In this document: piece by piece, positions 9,735 through 18,052 of the stretch
Numbering within the stretch: the first letter of the stretch is position 1
Layout: each line of letters begins with the position of its first letter
Assembly (NCBI GenBank): GCA_041530395.1
Contig: CP136945.1
Location: 2,294,001-2,358,000 of the forward strand
Direction of reading: 5' to 3'
From: Thermosynechococcaceae cyanobacterium Okahandja
GTDB taxonomy: Bacteria > Cyanobacteriota > Cyanobacteriia > Thermosynechococcales > Thermosynechococcaceae
DNA: 64,000 bases
Made by a program: the position numbers and the translations under genes
Notes under the pieces: generated by a model
The model's input: the letters and a program-made list of their open reading frames with translations, nothing else
The model's database searches: none
What the model was told of the DNA's origin: nothing

Positions 9735-10796
9735 ATGCCGATGAATGACTTTTCCCTAGAGGCCTACGATTACCATTTGCCACCAGAGCGCATTGCCCAG
9801 CAGCCTGTTAATCCTCGCGATCGCGCCCGTCTGCTGGTGGTAGAGCGTGAAACCGCCAGCGATCGCCACTTTTATGAGCTACCACAGCTATTGCAGCCAC
9901 AGGATTTACTGGTACTCAATGACACCCGGGTGATTCCGGCTCGCCTCATGGGGCAGAAGGTGGGGGAGTCAAGCCGCAGCGTCGAAGTCTTTTTGCTCGA
10001 AGAACTCAGCGATCGCCAGTGGTTGGCCTTAGTCAAACCCGGTCGCAAACTCCGCCCAGGAGCCGTCATTCAGTTTGGTTCCCTACAGGCCACCGTCCAG
10101 GCCATTGATCCGGCCACCCGCGGACGGGTGATTGAATTTGACTTACCGCCGGGCGATCGCCTGTGGCCTTACCTTGACCAACTCGGGGAAATTCCGCTGC
10201 CCCCCTACATCCAAACCCCCATCACCGATGCCCAACAGTACCAGACCGTCTATGCCCAACGGCCGGGCGCCGTAGCTGCCCCCACCGCCGGACTGCACTT
10301 TACGCCAGAACTGCTGAGCAAATTAGCCCATTGTGGCATTGAGCACTGCTTTATTACCCTCCATGTGGGCATTGGCACCTTCCGTCCCGTAGAAGCCCAA
10401 GACATTCGCCAGCACCACCTCCACGAAGAATGGATTGAGGTTCCTGCCGACACGGTAGCGAAAATTAATGCCGCCCAGCGGGCAGGAGGGCGCATCATTG
10501 CGGTGGGCACCACTGTCATTCGCTCCCTAGAAACTGCCGCCCAATCCGGTCAACTTCAGCCCTTTCGCGGCAAAAGTGACCTCTACATTTATCCGGGCTA
10601 TCGGCCAAAACTGGTGCAGGGGTTTATTACCAACTTTCATCTGCCCCGCTCCAGCTTAATGATGCTCGTCAGCGCCTTTATTGGGCGCGATCGCCTCTTG
10701 CAGCTTTATGCGCACGCCATTCACCAGCAGTATCGCTTTTACTCCTTTGGCGATGCCATGCTCATCTTGCCCAGTGCTTGCCAGCATTCAGGGTAG
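9735..10796 (+). CDS. queA: QueA, tRNA preQ1(34) S-adenosylmethionine ribosyltransferase-isomerase
   Basis: Transfers the ribosyl part of SAM to preQ1 in tRNA, making epoxyqueuosine at wobble position 34. Diagnostic motifs are YDYHLPPERIAQQP at the N-terminus, LNDTRVIPARL, GAVAAPTAGLHFT and TNFHLPRSSLMMLVSAF. Length of 353 residues is normal. Met 9741 is an alternative start two codons later. It follows the PP2C gene by 18 bases on the same strand. Confidence 0.96.
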   Translation: MPMNDFSLEAYDYHLPPERIAQQPVNPRDRARLLVVERETASDRHFYELPQLLQPQDLLVLNDTRVIPARLMGQKVGESSRSVEVFLLEELSDRQWLALVKPGRKLRPGAVIQFGSLQATVQAIDPATRGRVIEFDLPPGDRLWPYLDQLGEIPLPPYIQTPITDAQQYQTVYAQRPGAVAAPTAGLHFTPELLSKLAHCGIEHCFITLHVGIGTFRPVEAQDIRQHHLHEEWIEVPADTVAKINAAQRAGGRIIAVGTTVIRSLETAAQSGQLQPFRGKSDLYIYPGYRPKLVQGFITNFHLPRSSLMMLVSAFIGRDRLLQLYAHAIHQQYRFYSFGDAMLILPSACQHSG

Positions 10797-10860
10797 CTGT
10801 GCTATCTTAAAGAGCAGTTGTTTTGCAACCGTACCGTTCAGGGAAATGGAGGTGATGCCC

Positions 10861-10914
10861 ATGGCAGATAGTAGTAAACGCTTGGGTCGTCGTTTTGGAG
10901 GACAACGGCTGTAG
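10861..10914 (+). CDS. Possible 17-residue basic microprotein or leader peptide
   Basis: A 17-codon frame (MADSSKRLGRRFGGQRL) starts eight bases after GGAGG within GGAGGTGAT, which matches the anti-Shine-Dalgarno sequence over nine bases, a stronger site than most genes here have. It contains five Arg/Lys among 17 residues. It starts 64 bases after the queA stop and is followed by the hairpins at 10944-11026. No family recognised; translation is inferred only from the ribosome-binding site. Confidence 0.35.
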   Translation: MADSSKRLGRRFGGQRL

Positions 10915-11209
10915 CCTAGGAGCCGTCTTCTTAACCTCAGTGCTAGGGTGCAAGACCCTCCTAGCCAGCTTACTCAACTATGACCACCAGACCGCCCCTG
11001 AGTCCGCACTTGGGGGCGGATGGCTTTAGGGGATATTTACTTTTATTGCCGATCCATTAAAAAATATGTCAGAAACTTGGTGGCTTCAGGGGGGCGATCT
11101 ATAGTAAGGGCAACCGGAATGCTGCCATTATTTTATGGCCTAAAATTTAACAATTGTTACTAATGATGTAATGGCAGGCTCTGGAATTATAGCATTTGTG
11201 AGAGCAGCC
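10915..11209 (+). other. Intergenic region with inverted repeats
   Basis: No protein gene is supported here. Near 10948-10972, GCTAGG...CCTAGC encloses AGGGT...ACCCT, so two hairpins compete. Near 11002-11027, CCGCCCC pairs with GGGGCGG. Neither is followed by a T run, so they are poor terminators and could belong to a small RNA or to the 3' region of queA. The stretch after 11035 is AT-rich and probably holds the promoter of the next gene. Confidence 0.4.
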
Positions 11210-11413
11210 ATGACCCTTCAATTTTCCAGTCACGAGAGGCACACCAAAACCCCGCAACTGCGCCCTATTAGCAGCGTTAAATTAGTCTTGGTTGTGGCCT
11301 TAAATCTACTGCTAGCGGGCTATGTTTTTTGGGCGTACCGCACGGCTCACGATAATCAATTACCCACCCAGCGTAACCCAATCTTGCAGAACCTGCGCCA
11401 AGACAATCAATAG
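11210..11413 (+). CDS. Small single-pass membrane protein, unknown
   Basis: 67 residues: a polar basic N-terminus, one hydrophobic segment (VKLVLVVALNLLLAGYVFWAY, about residues 26-46, here VVALNLLLAGYVFWAY) and a polar tail. I do not recognise a family. The predicted topology is N-in with a short C-terminal tail. An AT-rich upstream region and a weak GAGAG ribosome-binding site support it modestly. Confidence 0.5.
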   Translation: MTLQFSSHERHTKTPQLRPISSVKLVLVVALNLLLAGYVFWAYRTAHDNQLPTQRNPILQNLRQDNQ

Positions 11414-11598
11414 ACTATCCATAATAAGACTACCCATAATAGTCATCATCGCTTGTGCCCATGATAGAGGCATCTTCTGGGCTGCTGACAGCGTGGTAAT
11501 TTGCAACAGATCAGCCGATATTTGGGTGGCTAGGGCTGAGGGAGCAAGTGTGGCGTTGCCGATTATAGGATTAGAGTATCTTGCTATCTAGAGTGTAA

Positions 11599-12105
11599 AT
11601 GATGAGTGAGGCAGCGACCCAGTCGGAACTGAGTTTGGTGTTGGCGGAAGTGCGAGCCATGCGGGCTGAAATTCAGTCCATGGATAAAAAGCTCGACATC
11701 CATATTGCCACGACGAACGAGAAGTTCAACACGGTTGAGGAGAAGTTTAACAAGGTCGAGGAGAAGTTGAATGCTGTTCGTACGGAGCTAAAAACCGAGA
11801 TTCAGTCTGTACGAACCGAGTTAAAGACCGAAATTCAGTCTGTGCGTACGGAGCTAAAAACTGAGATTCAGTCTGTACGAACGGAGTTAAAGACCGAAAT
11901 TCAGTCTGTGCGCACCGAGTTGACAACGGAAATTCAAGCTGTGCGTACCGAGTTGACAACGGAAATTCAGACTTTAGATGAAAAAGTTTCTGACCTGAGC
12001 GATCGCCAAAAAGTGGTGGATTCGCGTCTGTGGGGTTTTATTGTTGCCTTGGTGGGGGCAATTGTCGCCTATCTGGTGAAGCTCTCGTTCTTCGATAAGG
12101 TATAG
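11599..12105 (+). CDS. Coiled-coil membrane protein with 11-residue repeats
   Basis: 168 residues. The N-terminal 60 are heptad-like and charged; residues 60-125 are six tandem copies of VRTELKTEIQS or close variants; the C-terminus has one transmembrane segment (LWGFIVALVGAIVAYLVKLSF). An 11-residue period is expected to form a right-handed coiled coil. It resembles the DUF1640/coiled-coil adaptor class in layout, but I cannot assign a function. The adjacent recJ begins 22 bases later on the same strand. Met 11602 is an equally good start. Confidence 0.7.
   Translation: MMSEAATQSELSLVLAEVRAMRAEIQSMDKKLDIHIATTNEKFNTVEEKFNKVEEKLNAVRTELKTEIQSVRTELKTEIQSVRTELKTEIQSVRTELKTEIQSVRTELTTEIQAVRTELTTEIQTLDEKVSDLSDRQKVVDSRLWGFIVALVGAIVAYLVKLSFFDKV
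11776..11973 (+). repeat. Six tandem 33-bp in-frame repeats
   Basis: Units begin at 11776, 11809, 11842, 11875, 11908 and 11941, each 33 bp with no spacer. At DNA level units 1 and 3 are near-identical, as are 2 and 4, and 5 with 6, suggesting duplication of a 66-bp dimer followed by a single-unit duplication. The repeats encode 11-residue coiled-coil blocks, so copy-number change keeps the frame. Confidence 0.9.
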
Positions 12106-12127
12106 ACATATCCCTTGTCTAGTACCT

Positions 12128-14440
12128 ATGGCTCTTCCCCCGCAGCGTTGGCAGCTACCGCCAGTTGACTCTGCCCAATGCGAGGCGTTAAGGCGTGCGT
12201 TGGGGTGCGATCGCCCCCTCGCGGAGATTTATATGCGCCGCGGCCTGACAACCCCAGCAGCGGTGAAAGGGTTTTTAGAGCCGGAAACCCTTGATCTACC
12301 ACCCCCGAGTACGGTGTTTCCAGATTTGGCCTTGGCGGTGGAATTATTGCGCCAAGCGATCGCCCGCGCTGAAAAGATAACCATCTGCGGTGATTACGAT
12401 GCCGATGGCATGACCAGTACGGCGCTTTTGTTGCGAGCACTACGCCATCTGGGGGGGCGGGTTGACTATGATATTCCCTCACGGATGCACGAAGGCTACG
12501 GCATCAATGAGCGCATTGTTGACGAGTGCCATCAACAGGGAGTGAAGGTTATTCTGACAGTGGATAATGGCATTGCCGCCGTGCAGCCCATTGCCAAAGC
12601 GCGGGAACTGGGCTTAATCGTCATTGTGACGGATCACCACGACATCCCGCCCCAACTGCCGCCCGCCCATGCCATTCTTAACCCGAAGCTGGTGGCTGCC
12701 GACTCCCCCTACCACGCCCTAGCTGGGGTGGGTATGGCCTACACCTTGGCCCTATCCCTAGCCCAACGGTTAGGAAACCTCAGTGGGCTGGTGCGTCCCC
12801 TGCGGGAGTTGTGTACCCTAGGCACCATTGCTGACTTGGCACCCCTGACGGGGGTGAATCGCCGCTGGGTCAAGCAGGGGCTACAGACCTTGCCTACGTC
12901 GTCTTTGGTGGGGGTGAGGGCGCTCATGCAGGTTTCTGATAGCGTGCCCCAGACCCATACGGCTCTTAAGCCCAGTGCCGTTGGTTTCCGCCTAGGCCCG
13001 CGCATTAATGCAATGGGACGCATTGGCGATCCGCAGGTGGTGATTGAGTTACTGACAACAGAGGATGCCAGTAGGGCAGCCGCCTTAGCCGCAATCTGCG
13101 AAGAGACCAACCGCCGGCGGCAAGAGTTGTGTGCGGCCATTGAAGCGGCGGCGATCGCCCAGTTGGAGGCACAAGGTTTTGATCCGGTAGCGGAGTGGGT
13201 GCTGGTGATAGTGCAACCCGATTGGCACCATGGGGTCATTGGCATTGTGGCCTCGCGCTTAGTGGAACGCTACGGCATACCCGTCTTCATTGGCACCTAC
13301 GAAAATGAGACAACCATTCGCGGCTCTGCCCGTGGGATTCCCGAGTTCAACGTCTTTGCGGCGCTAGAGGCCACCCAATCCCTACTCCTGAAGTATGGCG
13401 GCCACCATGCGGCGGGTGGGTTCACGTTGCGGGCTGAGCATTTGGACCTGTGGCGCGATCGCCTGCGGCAGTTTGCCCGAGCCTGCCTGCGGCCAGAGCA
13501 CCTACGCCCGCTTGTCCAGCTTGATGCCGAAATTGGTTTTGAGCAACTCACGTGGCATTTTTATGAGCAGGTGGAGCGCTTGCAACCCTTTGGCACCGAG
13601 AATCCTCAGCCCGTTTTTTGCAGTCGCGGCGTGCGGGTGCTGAGCCAATCGCCGATGGGGAAAGAGAGCAATCACTTGAAGCTCACCTTACAGCAAGACA
13701 ACAGCCCACCCATCACAGCAAAGGTATGGCGTTGGTCGGGGGCACCGCTGCCTGCCGAGGTCGATATTGCCTATACGCTTGTTGCCCATACGTGGCAGGG
13801 GCAAACCACCTTAGAGCTAGAGCTACAGGGCATCCAACCCAGCCGTCCCGCACCCTTGGCGTGGTCGTGCCCTGAGCCGCCCCCCCACCCCAGTCCCCGC
13901 TGGCAGCCCCTAGGGGTAGATTGGCCGTCGCGACTTCAGGGGAGGGTTCTACTCTACGGCTACAATCGCCCCTACATTGTCCCTAGTACCACAGCAGCCA
14001 CGATTGACTACGATCGCCCCCACCGCCGTTGTCAGCAGCTTATCCTCTGGTCGCTGCCCCCCTCGTGGACTCATCTGCGCTGGCTACTGGCGATCGCCCA
14101 GCCCACGATTGTCTATGTGGGGTCTGCCGCACCCCCTCTGCCTAGGGAATCGGATCTAGTGGCTACCGTCGCAGCGGCGGTTAAGGGGACGACCACCCTC
14201 AATCTTTTAGCCCTCAGCCAAACCTACTGGATTGCCCCTTGCACCCTCGTTGCTGTTTTGCGTCACCTTGGCTATGGTTGTGATGGCTTCGCCCCGACCC
14301 TCAGCATTGCCGAGGAGCTTGAGCGACTCCAGCGATGGTATCGTTTACAAGCCACCCACTTGGCGCGTTTCTGCTCGCCCTCCGCCGTGGGCGGCAATGG
14401 GCCACACCCGCCAGCGGGGCAGCCCCCTGGTTGTCGTTGA
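12128..14440 (+). CDS. recJ: Single-stranded-DNA exonuclease RecJ, paralog 1
   Basis: 770 residues. DHH domain: CGDYDADGMTST near residue 90 and TDHHDIP near 170 carry the Mn2+-binding aspartates and histidines; a later PRINAMGR block and the DHHA1 motif GGHHAAGGF near residue 425 complete the core. The C-terminal 200 residues form an extra domain common in cyanobacterial RecJ. RecJ degrades ssDNA 5' to 3' in recombination and mismatch repair. A second, divergent RecJ lies 1.4 kb away on the other strand. The next gene starts about 20 bases after this stop. Confidence 0.92.
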   Translation: MALPPQRWQLPPVDSAQCEALRRALGCDRPLAEIYMRRGLTTPAAVKGFLEPETLDLPPPSTVFPDLALAVELLRQAIARAEKITICGDYDADGMTSTALLLRALRHLGGRVDYDIPSRMHEGYGINERIVDECHQQGVKVILTVDNGIAAVQPIAKARELGLIVIVTDHHDIPPQLPPAHAILNPKLVAADSPYHALAGVGMAYTLALSLAQRLGNLSGLVRPLRELCTLGTIADLAPLTGVNRRWVKQGLQTLPTSSLVGVRALMQVSDSVPQTHTALKPSAVGFRLGPRINAMGRIGDPQVVIELLTTEDASRAAALAAICEETNRRRQELCAAIEAAAIAQLEAQGFDPVAEWVLVIVQPDWHHGVIGIVASRLVERYGIPVFIGTYENETTIRGSARGIPEFNVFAALEATQSLLLKYGGHHAAGGFTLRAEHLDLWRDRLRQFARACLRPEHLRPLVQLDAEIGFEQLTWHFYEQVERLQPFGTENPQPVFCSRGVRVLSQSPMGKESNHLKLTLQQDNSPPITAKVWRWSGAPLPAEVDIAYTLVAHTWQGQTTLELELQGIQPSRPAPLAWSCPEPPPHPSPRWQPLGVDWPSRLQGRVLLYGYNRPYIVPSTTAATIDYDRPHRRCQQLILWSLPPSWTHLRWLLAIAQPTIVYVGSAAPPLPRESDLVATVAAAVKGTTTLNLLALSQTYWIAPCTLVAVLRHLGYGCDGFAPTLSIAEELERLQRWYRLQATHLARFCSPSAVGGNGPHPPAGQPPGCR

Positions 14441-14459
14441 TCAGGCGTCCGAGAAACCT

Positions 14460-15833
14460 GTGGATATTTCCCGTTTGCGATCCCAATGGCAGCAAATTAG
14501 TGGTGATGAAACCCGGGAAGCGGTTATTGACCATCACTTTATTCTCCCCCTGCTGACGCTCCTTGGTTTTGGCGAGAGCGATCGCCTCTCCTCCTTTGAC
14601 ACCGGCAGCGGCATTGCTGATGTTGCGGCGCGCTTTCCGACCAAGGATTGCCCCCCCTTTGCCCAAGAGCGGCTGCACCCCGATCTAATTGTGGAACTGA
14701 AGGCACCCGCCCGCCGTTCCCGCAATACCCCCACTCAAACGGTGACCCTCAGCCTTGAGGATGGCTCGGCCCATCAAGCCCGCGCCTTGAGTCAACTGCG
14801 CCAACTGTTGGCGGGGGAACACTGCCGCCACACTAGGTGGGGGCTGATCACCAATGCGCGCCATTTGCAACTGTTTCAGCGCCATGGGCATTTGGTCTAT
14901 CCCGCTACCCCCAATTTTGAGATCAGTGGCGATCGCCTCGAAGCCATTGTCCAAGAACTGCGCGCTTGCCTTGAATGTCCACCGCGCTGCACTACCGTGT
15001 GTATCTATAACCATAAAGGCGGCGTAGGTAAAACAACGACCACCATTAACTTGGGTGCCACCCTTGCCGTTGCCGATCAAGCGGTTCTACTGGTGGACTG
15101 CGACCCCCAAGGGGATCTCAGCCGCTCCCTCGAGATTGCGCCAACCGCCACGACCCTAGCCAATTGCCTGCAAGAGCCAAGCCTACCCATCAGCGCCGCC
15201 ATTCGCCCCTTTGATCTGCGGCTGCGCAGTGGCAACTCGATTAAATCGGCTCATATTTTTGATGTGATTCCCGCAACCCCCCACCTGCAAAGTATTCTGA
15301 TTCAGGCAATGCAGACCGGTACCCCCGCCATTACCCGGCTGCGGGAGGTCCTACAAGGGGTGCGCGATCGCTACGACTATATTTTGCTGGACTGCCCCAG
15401 CGCGTGGTTGTTTTTAAGCAAGAGCGCCGTCTATGCCAGTGATGTGGTACTTATTCCCACACGGCATACGGATTTATCCTCGCTGAATAATGCCGCCCAA
15501 GTGATTCACAGTTTTATCTTTGGTGAGATTCACACCTTCCGCCGTGAAGGCGGCCCATTACCCTTGCCGATCTTTTTTAACGGCGCGCCTACCACCGATA
15601 AAGCCATGGCCGTTGCCACCGCCGAAATCGAGCAAATTTTACAAAAGTTTTCCCATCTCACTCCCTACTTTTGGCCGCACTATCAGACCAATGACACAAC
15701 GGTGTTTGCTATTCCCGAATACGCCATTATTTCTCGGGCCGCCTTTGCACGGGTACCTGCCGTTTTCAAAGATAAGCGGGTGTTAGGCTTTTATCAGAAC
15801 CTTGTCCAAACCTACTTTTATCCCTTGGCATAA
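14460..15833 (+). CDS. PD-(D/E)XK nuclease-like domain fused to ParA ATPase
   Basis: About 457 residues from GTG 14460 (20 bases after recJ; the frame is open back into recJ, so the start is inferred). Residues 1-150 resemble the N-terminal domain of type I restriction HsdR: HPDLIVELKAP has Asp75, Glu79 and Lys81 in PD-X3-ELK order. Residues from about 178 are a ParA/Soj ATPase: deviant Walker A KGGVGKTTTT (Lys186), then VDCDPQGDLSRSL and DYILLDCPS. No parB partner is adjacent. Sits between two convergent RecJ genes and overlaps the second by 16 bases at the 3' end. Function unknown; DNA positioning, repair or defence are possible. Confidence 0.78.
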   Translation: MDISRLRSQWQQISGDETREAVIDHHFILPLLTLLGFGESDRLSSFDTGSGIADVAARFPTKDCPPFAQERLHPDLIVELKAPARRSRNTPTQTVTLSLEDGSAHQARALSQLRQLLAGEHCRHTRWGLITNARHLQLFQRHGHLVYPATPNFEISGDRLEAIVQELRACLECPPRCTTVCIYNHKGGVGKTTTTINLGATLAVADQAVLLVDCDPQGDLSRSLEIAPTATTLANCLQEPSLPISAAIRPFDLRLRSGNSIKSAHIFDVIPATPHLQSILIQAMQTGTPAITRLREVLQGVRDRYDYILLDCPSAWLFLSKSAVYASDVVLIPTRHTDLSSLNNAAQVIHSFIFGEIHTFRREGGPLPLPIFFNGAPTTDKAMAVATAEIEQILQKFSHLTPYFWPHYQTNDTTVFAIPEYAIISRAAFARVPAVFKDKRVLGFYQNLVQTYFYPLA

Positions 15834-18049
15834 TTTTCTAAGCACTGCACGGGAGCCGTGGCAAAGTAGCGGCGACGAAACTGCTGCTCAGCGATCGCCC
15901 CCAGAAATCGCTCGAGCGCCGCGGTAGTCTCTGGGGTGGGGCAGGTTTGGGGAGGCCAACGGCAGTGCAAGGTGTGGTCTTGCTCCTGTACCTCAACTCC
16001 TAGGGTTTTGAACACCTCGATCGCTAGCCCGAGGCACACCTCATCTAAGGCTAGGGTCGTTAAAAGTTGATGCCGCTGTAGGGGATGTTGGCGCTGACTG
16101 GCGTCCTTAAACTGGGCGACAAGGCTCTGCCACAGGGACAAGGGATCCGACTCCGCTGGCGTAGTGTAGGTCAAAATCAAAGGCTGTTGCTGCGCTTGGG
16201 CGCGATCCACCCAGCATTGCCATTCTGCTGCCGAGGTGGGGCACCGATCCACCCGTAGGCCGGTCGGGGGAGCCGCCGCCGGGCAATTCCGAAAATCCTC
16301 AATCAATTTAATAGGGGCATGTGTCAGAATTGTGCTGGCACTCGGTTGGAGAGCTACAACGTTGGCGGTGACCCTGCCTTGCCATTCCTGTAACTCCAGT
16401 ACCACATCACAGCGGCCTGTTGAGCAATCGCTCACCTGATGCTGCCACCACTTGGCCGGAAAGCAAGTTCCCGTCTGGGGTTCGACCAAGTCGAAGGTGG
16501 TGTAGGGCAGAGAGTTGTTTTTACTGCGGTTGTCCCTCAGATTTTTCAGGTGTACCTGACGCACCAATAGCCGCGGTTGTGGGTTGCCCAACCCAAACGG
16601 CTCCAGTAGTTTTAGTTCCCTGAAGAGGGACATTCCCAAGTCCGCCAGTTGGACCTCTAGATCAATGGCCAACGGCTGCGCGATCGCCGTCGCCGTCCCC
16701 TGTTGCTGGAGCAGATAATCGTTGAGTGCCGCCTCGAGGACTGGAATATCCGTTATTTTCAGGCGCACTCCCGCCGCGTAGGGGTGGCCGCCAAACTGCA
16801 CAAACAGGTGTTGCTGGCTGCGCAGTGCCTCGTAAAGATCCACCGTTCCCTCGGAGCGGGCCGATCCGGCAGCCATGCCCGTGGCCGGATCGGTGTGCAG
16901 TAAAATTGCCGGACGACCATAGGTGCTGACTAACTCATTAGCGACAATCCCCAGAACTCCCGCCGCCCAGTTGTTGTCCGTGAGGACAATCACCCGCGCC
17001 GTCGAGAGATCCAATTGCGCGACCTTTTGATGCGCCTCGTTGGCGATCGCCGTTTGCAGTTGCCGCCGACTATCATTTGAGTCCTCAACAGCTTTGGCAA
17101 TTTTCTTAGCTTTTGCCGGATCATGGGTGGTCAGCAGATGGATGAGGCGGGTTACATTCCCCACAACTCGACTCACCGCATTCAGGCGCGGTGCTAAACC
17201 AAAACTAATATCGGTAAACTGCTGCCCCTTGCGCCGACAGTTGTCTAGGAGCGCCTTTAGCCCGGGTCGTCGCGTATTCGCGAGCGCCTCTAGCCCCCGC
17301 TGGGCTAAATACCGCGCTTCGGCACGCAACTCGACCAGATCGGCAATGAGGCCAACTACCACCAAGTCCAGTAGCAACTCCAGAGGCGGTGCGGTCTGCT
17401 GTGGCCACGTTTCATAGACGGCTTCCACAAACTTATAGGCCACGGCAACCCCCGATAAGGAACGGAAGGGATGGGAGCTTGGCAACTGCCGTGGGTTAAT
17501 CAGCGCCACCGCCCCCAAGGAGTCAGGGGCAAGGGTATGGTGGTCAGTCACAATGACATCTATACCAAGCTCGCGGGCAAGGGCAATTTCTGGGTGATTC
17601 GTGCAGCCCGTATCGCAGGTGATGATCAACGAGACCCCCTTCTGGGCAAGCTGTTGTAAACCCTTTTCCGAAAGACCGTGCCCCTCCTGCAACCGATTGG
17701 GAATATAAAAGCCGACGAGGTGCTCCCCTAAAAACGGATGCAACCCCTCCCATAGGACGGCGGTAGCGGTCACGCCATCGGCATCAAAATCACCCCAGAT
17801 GGCCACTTTCTCCTGTTGCGCGATCGCCTGCTGTAGCCGTGCCATGGCCGCAGACATTTCTGGAAAGTCAAAGGGAGAGCTTGGACAGTACTGGTGCCAA
17901 TCTAAAAAGGCGGCCACCTCGCGAATCCCGCGCTGCCACAGCAGTTGTGCCGTAAATTGCCCTGCCGCCGGGTGCAGCGCCTTCACCTCGCCCACAAAGT
18001 CCGCTGGCGCTGGCGTTGCCCTTGGCTGCTGCCAAACAACCCGCGCCAT
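15818..18049 (-). CDS. RecJ-family exonuclease, paralog 2
   Basis: 743 residues. DHH-domain motifs WGDFDADGVTAT (about residue 86) and VTDHHTL are intact, as is the DHHA1-type FGGHPYAAGVRL. The protein has its own cyanobacterial C-terminal extension, with LLTTLALDEVCLGLAIEVFKT cut here as LALDEVCLGLAIEVF resembling the tail of paralog 1. Catalytic residues look complete, so it is likely an active ssDNA or nanoRNA-type phosphodiesterase; which of the two genes is the main RecJ is unclear. It starts three bases after the stop of the hybrid kinase gene, so they are probably one transcript. Confidence 0.88.
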   Translation of the reverse strand: MARVVWQQPRATPAPADFVGEVKALHPAAGQFTAQLLWQRGIREVAAFLDWHQYCPSSPFDFPEMSAAMARLQQAIAQQEKVAIWGDFDADGVTATAVLWEGLHPFLGEHLVGFYIPNRLQEGHGLSEKGLQQLAQKGVSLIITCDTGCTNHPEIALARELGIDVIVTDHHTLAPDSLGAVALINPRQLPSSHPFRSLSGVAVAYKFVEAVYETWPQQTAPPLELLLDLVVVGLIADLVELRAEARYLAQRGLEALANTRRPGLKALLDNCRRKGQQFTDISFGLAPRLNAVSRVVGNVTRLIHLLTTHDPAKAKKIAKAVEDSNDSRRQLQTAIANEAHQKVAQLDLSTARVIVLTDNNWAAGVLGIVANELVSTYGRPAILLHTDPATGMAAGSARSEGTVDLYEALRSQQHLFVQFGGHPYAAGVRLKITDIPVLEAALNDYLLQQQGTATAIAQPLAIDLEVQLADLGMSLFRELKLLEPFGLGNPQPRLLVRQVHLKNLRDNRSKNNSLPYTTFDLVEPQTGTCFPAKWWQHQVSDCSTGRCDVVLELQEWQGRVTANVVALQPSASTILTHAPIKLIEDFRNCPAAAPPTGLRVDRCPTSAAEWQCWVDRAQAQQQPLILTYTTPAESDPLSLWQSLVAQFKDASQRQHPLQRHQLLTTLALDEVCLGLAIEVFKTLGVEVQEQDHTLHCRWPPQTCPTPETTAALERFLGAIAEQQFRRRYFATAPVQCLENYAKG

Positions 18050-18052
18050 GAC

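Noticed and set aside
10915-11209. SRP RNA, 6S RNA or RNase P RNA
   Set aside because: Hairpins present but none of the conserved core motifs of these RNAs.
11776-11973. Tandem array suspected as CRISPR
   Set aside because: Units are contiguous 33-bp in-frame coding repeats with no unique spacers.
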